This document shows positions 8,790 to 16,863 of a stretch of 64,000 bases of DNA, piece after piece. The translations under genes were made by a program, and so were the position numbers. The stretch's first letter is position 1, and each line of letters begins with the position of its first letter. The notes under the pieces were generated by a model, which was not told the DNA's origin, did no database searches, and saw only the letters and a list, made by a program, of their open reading frames with translations. The stretch covers positions 124,001-188,000 of the forward strand of contig NZ_JPKG01000017.1 of NCBI RefSeq assembly GCF_000735605.1, read 5' to 3'. This DNA is from Allobosea sp. LC85 (lineage in GTDB: Bacteria > Pseudomonadota > Alphaproteobacteria > Rhizobiales > Beijerinckiaceae).

Positions 8790-9815
8790 TCACCGGCCAG
8801 TCAGGAACAGGCCGGAGACAAAATAGGCGATAGCCGAGATCAGCCCGGACATCGGCATCGTCACGATCCAGGCGAAGATGATTCCGCGAGCGACCCCCCA
8901 ACGCACGGCTGTCACGCGCCGCGCCGCACCAACACCGATGATCGCGCCCGTGATCGTATGCGTCGTCGAGACCGGGATGCCGAGATAGGTCGCCATGAAC
9001 AGCGTGATCGCGCCGCCGGTCTCCGCGCAGAAACCCTGCTGGGGCGAAAGCCGGGTGATCTTCGAGCCCATGGTATGGACGATCCGCCAGCCGCCACAGA
9101 GCGTGCCGAATGCCATGGCCGCCTGGCAGGAGATGACAACCCAGAACGGCACCGAGAATGTCTCGCCCATCATGCCGTGCGAGAACAGCAGCACCGCGAT
9201 GATGCCCATCGTCTTCTGCGCATCATTGGCCCCGTGCCCGAGCGAGTAGAGCGAAGCCGAAACGAACTGCAATACACGGAAGGTGCTGTCGACCTTGATT
9301 GGCGCCACGCGCAGGAACACCCAGGAGACGACCAGGACCAGGAGCAGCGCGAGTGCGAAGCCAATGGCGGGAGACATGAAGATCGCGACGAAGGTCTTGC
9401 CGAGCCCCCACCAGACGATCGACGAGAAGCCGGCCTTGCTCAGCCCGGCCCCGACCAGCCCGCCGATCAGCGCATGCGACGAACTCGACGGAATACCTGC
9501 GATCCAGGTGACGACGTTCCAGACGATGGCGCCCGTCAAGGCGCCGAAGATGACGCGGTCATCGACGATCGCGGTCTGGACGATGCCGGACCCGACGGTC
9601 TGGGCGACATGCAGGCCGAAGAACAGGAACGCGATGAAGTTGAAGAAGGCAGCCCAGAACACCGCCCAGCGCGGCGCCAGAACCCTGGTCGAGACGATGG
9701 TCGCGATGGAATTGGCCGCATCGTGAAGTCCGTTCAGGAAATCGAACAGAAGCGCGACCGCGATCAGGAAGACCAGGGCAAAAGCGACGCTTGAGAAATC
9801 CACCGGGCGAACCAC
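8790..9815 (-). CDS. pit: PiT-family low-affinity inorganic phosphate transporter
   Basis: A 341-residue inner-membrane phosphate:cation symporter. The PiT signature is present in both halves: DFLNGLHDAANSIATIVSTR near the N-terminus and SLGHGANDAQKTMGI in the second half, with about ten hydrophobic helices. The start is GTG at 9815, immediately next to the TGA of the upstream DUF47 gene, so the two are translationally coupled. This pap-pit order is well known in rhizobia, where the pair provides phosphate uptake under phosphate-replete conditions. Confidence 0.93.
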   Translation of the reverse strand: MVRPVDFSSVAFALVFLIAVALLFDFLNGLHDAANSIATIVSTRVLAPRWAVFWAAFFNFIAFLFFGLHVAQTVGSGIVQTAIVDDRVIFGALTGAIVWNVVTWIAGIPSSSSHALIGGLVGAGLSKAGFSSIVWWGLGKTFVAIFMSPAIGFALALLLVLVVSWVFLRVAPIKVDSTFRVLQFVSASLYSLGHGANDAQKTMGIIAVLLFSHGMMGETFSVPFWVVISCQAAMAFGTLCGGWRIVHTMGSKITRLSPQQGFCAETGGAITLFMATYLGIPVSTTHTITGAIIGVGAARRVTAVRWGVARGIIFAWIVTMPMSGLISAIAYFVSGLFLTGR

Positions 9816-10460
9816 TCAAAGATGTTCGAGGACGATACGGCTGACGCGCTTGGCGACATCCTCGAAGCGGTCCACCACCTTTTCGAGATGATCGTAGATT
9901 TCAGCGCCAACGATGAAGGCCATGGTGTCCGAGGTCTGGTGTGCCTTGAACAGCTCTTTCAGGCCCTGGTCGTAAAGCTCGTCGGACCGTTCCTCGATGG
10001 ACCGGATGTCCTTGGCGAGCGCACCGATCGACATCGCATGCTTCTTGATATCGCGCAGCAGCGGCAGCAGCACGACGACGCGCTCGGATGCCTGGACGAT
10101 GACAGCCCCGAGTTCCTTCATGCAGGGCTCGAAGCTCGCGACCTCGAACAGCGTGATCGCCTTCGCTGTCTTCTGCATCTGGTCGATGGCGTCATCCATC
10201 GAGCCGATCAGTTCCTCGATATCGCCACGGTCGAAAGGCGTGATGAAGGTGCGACCGACTTCCAGCATCACCTCCGCGGCGATCTCGTCAGCGCGGTTTT
10301 CCTGGGTGAGGACCTCGGCGCAACCTGCCGCCACCGGGATCTCGCCGCTGAGCAGGCCGTTCAGGGCCACGGCGCCCGCCACCAATGTCCTGGAGTGGCT
10401 CTCGAACAGGTCGAAGAACTTGGGCTCCTTGGGCAGGAGCTTCTGAAACCAGCCGAGCAT
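9816..10460 (-). CDS. DUF47/PhoU-like pit accessory protein
   Basis: A 214-residue cytoplasmic helical protein of the DUF47 (TIGR00153, PhoU-related) family, normally encoded directly upstream of pit. Family features include MLGWFQKLLPKEPKFFDLFE at the start, a RADEIAAEVMLEVGRTFITPF segment with the following DRGDIEELIGSMDDAID, and a helical C-terminus. It ends one base before the pit start. It probably modulates the transporter (known for the family). Normal length and start. Confidence 0.9.
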   Translation of the reverse strand: MLGWFQKLLPKEPKFFDLFESHSRTLVAGAVALNGLLSGEIPVAAGCAEVLTQENRADEIAAEVMLEVGRTFITPFDRGDIEELIGSMDDAIDQMQKTAKAITLFEVASFEPCMKELGAVIVQASERVVVLLPLLRDIKKHAMSIGALAKDIRSIEERSDELYDQGLKELFKAHQTSDTMAFIVGAEIYDHLEKVVDRFEDVAKRVSRIVLEHL

Positions 10461-10619
10461 CGGCGCCTCGTTATGTCATCGATCCGTCACAATCGCGATA
10501 AGCGGTTGGTATATCGCTGTAAAGCGAGGTGCCCGGCCTTATACGGCGTCGCGGCTGCGTTACCGGCGCCCAGGATCCGCAATCTTGTGGGTAAACGTCA
10601 ATGGCAAAGCGGCGCAGCT

Positions 10620-10851
10620 TCGACTCATGCCGCGGTGCGATGCCGCCTAGGAATATCCTCGTACTCTCATGCAGAGGGGCCACGAAGACTTCGGCCGGTG
10701 GCGCCACTTCAGTTATCTCGTCACTAGCCATGAAAATCACGCGGTCATGGGTGACGCAGATCATCGTTATCCCCTCCTCGGCCAACGAGATCATCGTGTC
10801 GAGCAGCTCCTTGATCTTTTCCGGGTCGAGGATGGAGGTTGGCTCGTCTAA
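10620..10851 (-). pseudogene. Remnant of an amino-acid ABC transporter ATP-binding protein (GlnQ/HisP type)
   Basis: On the minus strand the frame reads LDEPTSILDPEKIKELLDTM, then ISLAEEGITMICVTHD and RVIFMASDEITEVAPPAEVF ending HESTRIFLGGI. This is the Walker B to H-loop and C-terminal part of polar amino-acid ABC ATPases. Everything before Walker B is missing. About ten residues between the H-loop (CVTHD) and RVIFM are deleted in frame relative to the family. The reading frame continues past the usual end through unrelated sequence to a stop at 10471. A non-functional gene fragment; no partner permease lies nearby. Confidence 0.7.
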
Positions 10852-10941
10852 GGATCTTCGATCGGGCGAGAAGCCGTCTTGCCGTCGCCTCGGCCAGCAC
10901 GCCCGAGGCGACGCGCCAATCCATCGGCGCCGGGATGGGCC

Positions 10942-11018
10942 TGGCCGGCGTTCCAGGAGCCGACATAGGCCCGCTGGATGCTGCTGAAGAAGCTCTCGAC
11001 GGCGTTGGTATTCGTGCC
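10942..11018 (-). pseudogene. Possible IS1595/ISXO2-type transposase fragment
   Basis: Starting directly after the stop codon of the isochorismatase-like gene, the minus strand reads GTNTNAVESFFSSIQRAYVG. This resembles the third catalytic motif of ISXO2/IS1595 transposases (pattern H-T-N-x-V-E-S/G-F-F-S-x-x-K-R). The usual downstream HLHRY...FRYN segment is absent and no inverted repeats are seen. The match is a short pattern recalled from the family, so confidence is limited. Confidence 0.35.
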
Positions 11019-11570
11019 TCACACGACCTGTACGCGTCCGCCGAACCCGGAACGAAACAGAGCTTCGTGTGCATCCTGATCCGGGTCATAGCAGCAGTCC
11101 TGAACCAGGCGCAGATCGTAATCCGCATCACTGGCCCAGGCGACGCTTGAAAGAACCACGCCGGTGGTGCTGATCCCCGCCATCACAAGCGTGCTGACAC
11201 CGCGCGTCCGAAGGTCGGTGTCGAGTGACGTGCCATAAAAGACGCTGGCTCGCGGACAGGCATAGACAAGGTCACCTCGTTCGATCGCGAGCCCTGCGAC
11301 GGGCAGACCGGTCTTAAATCGCCCGCTGGGCAGATAGGGGGTGATCTGGCGGTTATTCGCCGGCGGCGCATGTTCATACTCTTCGCCCAGCGAAAAATTC
11401 GGGAACAGCACCGGTCGGCCAGTGGCGCGCCAGCTCCGGATCAGTGCGTTGCACCGATCCAGCAAGGGCGATGGCTGCTCCCCGAACAGGATCTCGAACA
11501 CGTCAACTTGATAGTGCATGATGACGAGGGCCGCCCTGTCGATGTAGCTGGCCTGAAAATCGACTGACAT
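11019..11570 (-). CDS. Isochorismatase-like (cysteine hydrolase fold) protein lacking canonical catalytic residues
   Basis: A 183-residue protein of the isochorismatase superfamily (188 with the in-frame ATG at 11579). The first strand reads ALVIMHYQVDVFE where catalytically active members have D-x-Q-x-D. The nucleophile loop reads MAGISTTGVVLSSVAWASDA where the pattern is G-x-x-T-x-x-C-V, so the Cys position is Gly. DYDLRLVQDCCYDPDQDAHE follows as in the family. It sits 66 bases downstream of the PLP dehydratase-like gene on the same strand, suggesting a two-gene unit. Its stop abuts a transposase-like remnant, so a few C-terminal residues may have been lost. Confidence 0.75.
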   Translation of the reverse strand: MSVDFQASYIDRAALVIMHYQVDVFEILFGEQPSPLLDRCNALIRSWRATGRPVLFPNFSLGEEYEHAPPANNRQITPYLPSGRFKTGLPVAGLAIERGDLVYACPRASVFYGTSLDTDLRTRGVSTLVMAGISTTGVVLSSVAWASDADYDLRLVQDCCYDPDQDAHEALFRSGFGGRVQVV

Positions 11571-11636
11571 CACAATCATCCAAAGTTGAACTTGAACCAG
11601 ATATCGATACTTGTCAGCGCAATCATAGACTTGATC

Positions 11637-12572
11637 CTATGGATCACTCGCTGACGAGAGACTGTGGCGCCATGTATTCAATTGCTCCACCGTCGACGTC
11701 GCCCCACCGCAAACGATGACCAATATGTTCTGATAATCGGCGAGTTCCTTTACGTTCTCGTAGATCGTGGCGATACTCGCCCCGCATGCCGGTTCGACCA
11801 CGACGCGATGGTCGTCCAGGAACCGCAGGCAGGCGTCCACTGCCTGAAGGTCCGAGACCACGGCGCAGTCGATGCGATGGTCGGCAGCGAGAGCGAAAGC
11901 ATGCTCCGAGACCTGGCGCGCACCGAGCGAGGTGGCGATACTCTCGATCGCCGGTAGAACGATGCGCTCGCCCCGGGCAACCGACTGGGCAAAGGCGGAC
12001 GCGCCGGTCGTCTCCACCGCAAGAACGGGAATATTCAGCTTGTGGCGCTGCAAGCCTTCGACGACGCCGCTCAGCAATCCCCCGCCGCCGACCGAGAGGA
12101 CGACGAGGTCAGGCTGCACTCCGTCTTCGACCACCTCATCGATGATCGTCGAGTGCCCTCGCCACACCACCGGGTCGTCGAAGGGGTGGATGAACGCATC
12201 GTTGTCACCCAGCATCGAAAGCGCGCGCTCGTTTGCCGCCTGCCAGGACGCGCCATGAATCAGGACATCGGCATTCATGTCCGAGATCAGGCGACAGGCC
12301 CTTGGCGATGTCGTCTCGGGAACGACAACCGTGACCGGGATGTCGAGTTCACGCCCGGCATAGGCGACGGCGATCCCGGCGTTGCCGCCAGACGAGCTGA
12401 CGAAACGCTTGACCCCGCGCTTTGCATGTTCCTGACACGCAAGCCCAATGCCGCGGAGCTTGAAGGACCCCGACGGTTGAAGGGATTCAAGCTTCAGCCA
12501 CACCGTTCGCCCGCTCGCCCGGGAGAGAGAAGACGAGTGGTAAGTCGGCGTTCTGACATGGAGGGACATCAT
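11637..12572 (-). CDS. PLP-dependent serine/threonine-dehydratase-like enzyme
   Basis: A 311-residue fold-type II PLP enzyme. The Schiff-base Lys lies in ESLQPSGSFKLRGIG, the phosphate-contacting Asn motif is SSSGGNAGIAVAYAG, and the glycine-rich cofactor loop is SVGGGGLLSGVVEG. Length and motifs match catabolic L-serine/L-threonine dehydratases, which deaminate to 2-oxo acids; related cystathionine-beta-synthase-fold lyases cannot be excluded. The start is one of two consecutive ATGs (12572 or 12569) behind GGAGAGGAAGG. It lies after the LacI gene of the hyu operon but is separated from it by a two-hairpin repeat, so co-transcription is uncertain. Confidence 0.83.
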   Translation of the reverse strand: MMSLHVRTPTYHSSSLSRASGRTVWLKLESLQPSGSFKLRGIGLACQEHAKRGVKRFVSSSGGNAGIAVAYAGRELDIPVTVVVPETTSPRACRLISDMNADVLIHGASWQAANERALSMLGDNDAFIHPFDDPVVWRGHSTIIDEVVEDGVQPDLVVLSVGGGGLLSGVVEGLQRHKLNIPVLAVETTGASAFAQSVARGERIVLPAIESIATSLGARQVSEHAFALAADHRIDCAVVSDLQAVDACLRFLDDHRVVVEPACGASIATIYENVKELADYQNILVIVCGGATSTVEQLNTWRHSLSSASDP

Positions 12573-12640
12573 GACCTTCCTCTCCACCACCGTGGAGCCC
12601 TGACGATCGATCAGCGATCAGCAACGATGATGCGCTGGCT

Positions 12641-12744
12641 ACAGCATTTTCGAGCGAAGTGGACACCGGTTCGCGTGAAGAAAATGCGATAAAACAAAGA
12701 GCTAGAGCATTTCCGCGGTTCGGAGAAACACGGAAATGCTCTAG
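12641..12744. repeat. Two-hairpin palindromic intergenic element, copy A
   Basis: Hairpin 1: GCATTTTC (12644-12651) pairs with GAAAATGC (12680-12687) around a core containing CGAAGTGGACACCGGTTCG. Hairpin 2: CTAGAGCATTTCCG (12702-12715) pairs perfectly with CGGAAATGCTCTAG (12731-12744). The 14 bases between them are A-rich. Hairpin 2 contains the stop codon of the LacI gene and may terminate the long hyu operon. The same architecture recurs at 39763-39864, and a broken copy lies at 53749-53786. Confidence 0.75.
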
Positions 12745-13799
12745 ACATGCCCACCGCCACCATCGTTCAAGGGCGCCGTGGAATGCCGGATCTTGAGTTG
12801 CATGCCGACGGATAAGCGCTCCGACGCCGTTTCCGGTTGCTTGTCGGCCATCTTCTTCAGCAGCAGAGTGGCTGCGAGCTGGGCTACTTTGGTGCCATTG
12901 CCGCGCACGGCCGTGATCGATGGCGTCATGACCTCCAGGATACTGGCGTCACCGATCGACACGATCGACATGTCGCGCGGCAGCACGAGGCCGCGTTTCG
13001 CGCAGAAATGCAGGATGCCGGGGATCTCGTCGATATTGGCGATGATCGCCGTGATCGGCCGCTCTACACGGCACAGGGCCTCCAGCTTGCGGGCGCCGAA
13101 TGCGCCCACCTCGAAGATACGGCCTGCTGGCGGTTCCAGCCTCCGGGCCGTGAACGCCGCATCGAAACCGGCCCGCTGCTCCCGACCAACCCAGGTGTCG
13201 AGATGGCCGGCAACGAGCGCGATCTCGCGGTGCCCCAACTCCAGGAGATGCTCGGTTGCCCTGCGGGCGCCGACACGATGCTCCGTCAGGACGGTATCGA
13301 AACCGCCATCGGGGCTGCGCTCCCAGAGCACCATGGGAATATTGATGGCGGCGAGCCGCCGCGCCGTCTCCGGGTCGTTATCACGATTGACCGCCAGGAG
13401 CATGCCATCGACGACGCGGTTCTGCAGCAAGGACAGAATCTCGGCCTCGCGGCTGTCGTCGAAATGCGTACTGGCGACAATCAGCGTGTACCCGGCCCGA
13501 CGCAGGGTGTTTTCCGCGGCTGCGATCATTTCAGCCGCTATAGGCTGGCGGATATCCGTGACGAGGCAGCCGACGGCGTAGCTCTTTCCGAGCCGCATCG
13601 AGCGCGCGACGGAATTGGGGTGATAGCCCAGATCCTGGACGGCTTTGAAAACCTGTTCGCGCAAATGAGGCGCGACATTCTCGTTTCCGTTGAGAACACG
13701 TGAAGCGGTACCGAGCCCGACACCGGCTCGGCTCGCGACATCCTTGATCGTGATCGGCCTGGGCTCGGCCGCCGACTGCCTCGTCCCCCCTTTAGCCAC
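12741..13799 (-). CDS. LacI-family transcriptional regulator
   Basis: A 352-residue repressor. The N-terminal LacI helix-turn-helix and hinge read ITIKDVASRAGVGLGTASRV then LNGNENVAPHLREQVFKAV, with HPNSVARSMRLGKS at the hinge. A periplasmic-binding-protein-like effector domain follows. GTG 13799 is chosen: GAGGGA precedes it, it overlaps the upstream racemase gene by eight bases, and it puts the HTH at the usual N-terminal position, while the longer frame only adds sequence from the racemase region. As last gene of the operon that begins at 24383 it is the natural ligand for the paired palindromes at 24397-24431. Confidence 0.93.
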   Translation of the reverse strand: MAKGGTRQSAAEPRPITIKDVASRAGVGLGTASRVLNGNENVAPHLREQVFKAVQDLGYHPNSVARSMRLGKSYAVGCLVTDIRQPIAAEMIAAAENTLRRAGYTLIVASTHFDDSREAEILSLLQNRVVDGMLLAVNRDNDPETARRLAAINIPMVLWERSPDGGFDTVLTEHRVGARRATEHLLELGHREIALVAGHLDTWVGREQRAGFDAAFTARRLEPPAGRIFEVGAFGARKLEALCRVERPITAIIANIDEIPGILHFCAKRGLVLPRDMSIVSIGDASILEVMTPSITAVRGNGTKVAQLAATLLLKKMADKQPETASERLSVGMQLKIRHSTAPLNDGGGGHV

Positions 13800-15003
13800 G
13801 CCAACCGTCCCTCTCCTGCCCCAGGCCGACATACACGTGCGGCAATGAGCGCGCGAGCCGCGGGACCAGTTCGATGACCGTGATGCCGATCGCCCTGGCG
13901 AGATCATGGATCGAGATCTCTTCGGTGCCCTGCCGCCCCAGGACCACGACCTCATCGCCGGGCGCGGCCTCGGCAAGGGCGGTCACGTCGATGACCGAAT
14001 GCTGAAAGGTCCGGCGCCCGAGCACGGGGCATCTCCGGCCGCGGATCAGAACCTCACCGAGCGGCGGAATATGGTTCAGCCCATCCCAGAAGCCGATGGG
14101 AGCGACCGCGGTCCGCATGCCGCGTTCGATGGCGATCGGCGCGCCATAGCCGATCCCCAGCACTGTTCCCGGAGGATGCTCCTGGACCTGGATGATCCGC
14201 GACTTCACGGCCGTGAGCAAAGGCGAGAGGCCGCCAATCTCCATCCAGTTCTCATCAAGCCCCCCGCCATAGATCAATCGCCCGGGGTCGACCGCATTGA
14301 AGAGCATGTCGGGATAGGCGAGCACGACGCGGCTCGAGGCCAGCATGAGGATGAGATCGTCATGGCCGGCAGCCGCGGCATCGGCTGCTGCCTGCCGGAA
14401 AAGCTCGGCCTGCTGCCTGCTGATATCGGGGTCATCGGGCGTGCTGAGATGCGAGTACAGGCCTCGCACCCTGACATGATCGGCCGTGCGAAGACGTTGC
14501 AACACGCCTTGCCATTGCTGCGGGCGCAGGCCGTAGCGGCCAAGCCCGCAATCGACCTCGACAAAGACCTCGATCCGATCGCCCGCCGCGAGCACGGCGT
14601 CCATATCGGCCAGGCTCTGGACCGTGACCGTGGCGCCGAGCCGGGCGGCGGCCGGCAAATCGTCTGGCGTGGTCGACGCGAACAACAGGACGGGAAGCGA
14701 GGTGCCGGTGCTGCGGATCGAAACGACCTCATCGGGGCTGCCGGCGCAGAAGCCGTCGACACCGGCGCGTTCCGCGGCCTTGGCGACCGCAGCGGCGCCA
14801 AAGCCAAATCCATCGCCCTTGCAGACGAAGTAGATGCGGACATCCGGGCCGACCAGACTGCGCGTTGCCGCGACATTCCGACCGAGCGCGTCGAAATCGA
14901 GCTCCGCCCAGCTTGGCCGCAAGAGTCGGGCGAGATCGTGCCGATGGCAATCGGTCCGGTTGTGGCCAGGGTCGATTGCCGAGAATGCGGTTTGCGCAGT
15001 CAT
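13792..15003 (-). CDS. Alanine-racemase-fold PLP enzyme (amino-acid racemase)
   Basis: A 403-residue fold-type III PLP enzyme of the Alr family. The cofactor Lys is in RIYFVCKGDGFGFGA, where housekeeping alanine racemases usually have VVKANAYGHG. EVDCGLGRYGL matches the E-D-G-x-x-R-x-G motif, and the C-terminal domain has GTVLGIGYGAPIAIE, with the second catalytic Tyr, then PIGFWDGLNHIPPLG. It is about 40 residues longer than most Alr proteins, with an N-terminal extension. Start ATG overlaps the hyuB stop (ATGA). Encoded between HyuB and LacI, it probably racemises the amino acid released by the pathway rather than supplying D-alanine for cell wall. Confidence 0.85.
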   Translation of the reverse strand: MTAQTAFSAIDPGHNRTDCHRHDLARLLRPSWAELDFDALGRNVAATRSLVGPDVRIYFVCKGDGFGFGAAAVAKAAERAGVDGFCAGSPDEVVSIRSTGTSLPVLLFASTTPDDLPAAARLGATVTVQSLADMDAVLAAGDRIEVFVEVDCGLGRYGLRPQQWQGVLQRLRTADHVRVRGLYSHLSTPDDPDISRQQAELFRQAAADAAAAGHDDLILMLASSRVVLAYPDMLFNAVDPGRLIYGGGLDENWMEIGGLSPLLTAVKSRIIQVQEHPPGTVLGIGYGAPIAIERGMRTAVAPIGFWDGLNHIPPLGEVLIRGRRCPVLGRRTFQHSVIDVTALAEAAPGDEVVVLGRQGTEEISIHDLARAIGITVIELVPRLARSLPHVYVGLGQERDGWRG

Positions 15004-16859
15004 GCCGCTTCTCCCTCATGGTCCCGGCTCAGCGCCGCCCGGCCTTGGTCCCCTGCCATGAAGAGCCGGAGCTGCGCTTCGGCCAGCCTGGGCAAATCGG
15101 CTGCGAGGCCATCGCGACGAGCCTCCGTCGCGAGCGGGTCTGCGCGACCGTTCGCTCCTGTGACGACGCCATAGACGTCGCGCGCGAACTCCCTGGTGAA
15201 GCGGCCGTCGCGGACATCGTCGGCGACATGGTCCAGGTCGCGCTCGAGCGGATCGCCATTGCCTGCCCCGCCGGGCGCGACATGGGTGAAGAGATCACCC
15301 TTGCTCAGGGCGAGCGTTCGCATCGGCATCACCGGGAGGAGATCGGCCTTGCCGTTCCGATCGAGGATATTGAGGGACGGAGAGCCGGGACATCCGCCGA
15401 AGAGGCCGGGCGGCAGATGCGCGCGCCGGTCGGAACGGATCGTCAGCTGCGCGTCATCGCCGAGGATACGGTACGACCGCGTGATCGCCATGCCGCCACG
15501 GCGACGGCCGGCACCGCCCGAATTGGCGACGAGACCATAGGTCTCGATCCTCAAGGGATAGCGCGCCTCGATCAGTTCGATCGGCATGTTCGAGAGGTTC
15601 GCGCCGGGGTTGGCGATCCCGTCGACCCCATCCTTTCCGGCCCGCCCCCCCCAGCTTCCGAGAATTCCATCGGTGATCAGCCAGGTCTTGCCCTCGTGAA
15701 TGCCGCTGAGCGACACGGCGGAGGGTCCGCCTTCGCCAGCGGCCGGCATCCGGTCCGGCACGATCTGGGCAAAGGCGTTGAACAGCACATCGAGCATGCG
15801 ATAGGCCATGACGCCGCGGGCCGCGCAGGCCGCGGGTGGACGCGGGTTGACGATGGTGCCGAGCGGAGCCACGACCCGAACCGGCCGCGTATAGCCCTCG
15901 CAGTTTGGAACCGCCGCCTGGACCGCGCAGCGCAAGGCGGCATAGGCGACCGAGTAGGTGATCGCCACGGGTCCGTTGATGGCGCCCGGCACCTCTCCGC
16001 TCGTCCCCGTCCAGTCGATTTCCAGTTCGTCGCCTGCCACCGTGACCGTGACCTTGAAGCGGATCGGCCCGCCGCCCTCGCCGAGGCCGTCGATGAAATC
16101 CTCGGCCTCATAGACGCCGTCTGGCATCGCGCGGATCTCGTCGCGGACGAGCTTTTCCGCATAGTCGTGCAGCTCCGCCAGCATCCCGCGCATGGCCAGC
16201 GCGCCATATTTTTCGAGCACCTTGCCGAAGCCACGTTCGGCAGCGGCGCAGGCGGCGATCTGGGCACGCAGATCGCCCAGCACCTGATCCGGAACGCGGG
16301 AATTGACCTCCAGGAAAGCCAGGAGGTTCTCGTCCATCCGGTCTTCGTGCATGACCTTGATGAGCGGGATCCGCAATCCTTCCTGGAAGATCTCGGTTGC
16401 ATGCAGCGCCATGCTGCCGGGCGCCATGCCGCCGAGGTCGGTGTGGTGGACCAGGCTCGCAACGAAACCTTCGAGAGTGCCGGCGTGGAAGACGGGCTTG
16501 ACCAGGTAGACGTCCGGCAAATGCATGCCGCCGGCGCCGTAGGGGTCGTTGGTGATGTAGCCGTCGCCCGGCTGCATCCTCCCGCCGAACCGCTTCAGGA
16601 TGTTGACCATCACGCTCGGGAACGAGCCGAGATGCACCGGATTGGTCAGCCCCTGGGCGATGATCAGGCCGTTTCGATCGCAAAGCGCCGTCGAGTAGTC
16701 CATCGAATCCCGGACGATCGGCGAATAGGCGCTGCGCAGGATGACCAGCGCCATCTCATCGGCGATGGAGGCGAGCGCGTTCTTGACGATCTCCAGGGTC
16801 ACCGGATCGGAGCACGACAATTCGGGGCCAGATTGGGGAGCAGAATGGGCGACAAGCAT
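15000..16859 (-). CDS. Hydantoinase B/oxoprolinase-family subunit (HyuB)
   Basis: A 619-residue protein of the hydantoinase B/oxoprolinase family. Recognisable segments are DPVTLEIVKNALASIADEMA at the start, then RSAYSPIVRDSMDYSTALCD, HLGSFPSVM, GDGYITNDPYGAGGMHLPDV and, later, GRRRGGMAITRSYRI near the C-terminus. Together with HyuA it forms ATP-dependent ring-opening amidases (N-methylhydantoinase, 5-oxoprolinase) or related carboxylases. It starts four bases after hyuA. A run of eight C near 15645 is in frame and does not break the gene. Which ring is opened cannot be read from sequence. Confidence 0.92.
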   Translation of the reverse strand: MLVAHSAPQSGPELSCSDPVTLEIVKNALASIADEMALVILRSAYSPIVRDSMDYSTALCDRNGLIIAQGLTNPVHLGSFPSVMVNILKRFGGRMQPGDGYITNDPYGAGGMHLPDVYLVKPVFHAGTLEGFVASLVHHTDLGGMAPGSMALHATEIFQEGLRIPLIKVMHEDRMDENLLAFLEVNSRVPDQVLGDLRAQIAACAAAERGFGKVLEKYGALAMRGMLAELHDYAEKLVRDEIRAMPDGVYEAEDFIDGLGEGGGPIRFKVTVTVAGDELEIDWTGTSGEVPGAINGPVAITYSVAYAALRCAVQAAVPNCEGYTRPVRVVAPLGTIVNPRPPAACAARGVMAYRMLDVLFNAFAQIVPDRMPAAGEGGPSAVSLSGIHEGKTWLITDGILGSWGGRAGKDGVDGIANPGANLSNMPIELIEARYPLRIETYGLVANSGGAGRRRGGMAITRSYRILGDDAQLTIRSDRRAHLPPGLFGGCPGSPSLNILDRNGKADLLPVMPMRTLALSKGDLFTHVAPGGAGNGDPLERDLDHVADDVRDGRFTREFARDVYGVVTGANGRADPLATEARRDGLAADLPRLAEAQLRLFMAGDQGRAALSRDHEGEAA

Positions 16860-16863
16860 GACT

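Larger units (their letters stand above)
10471..11018. other. Decayed intergenic patch
   Basis: About 550 bases without an intact gene between the pap-pit operon and the isochorismatase-like gene. Two recognisable protein remnants on the minus strand are listed separately: an ABC ATPase C-terminus (about 10620-10851) and a transposase-like segment (10942-11018). Codon structure is lost between them. The patch is best read as a site of past insertion and deletion. Confidence 0.6.

Noticed and set aside
15640..15655. Run of eight C inside hyuB as a phase-variable tract
   Set aside because: The frame is intact, the run is in a glycine/tryptophan-rich conserved stretch, and eight bases is not unusual at this G+C content.
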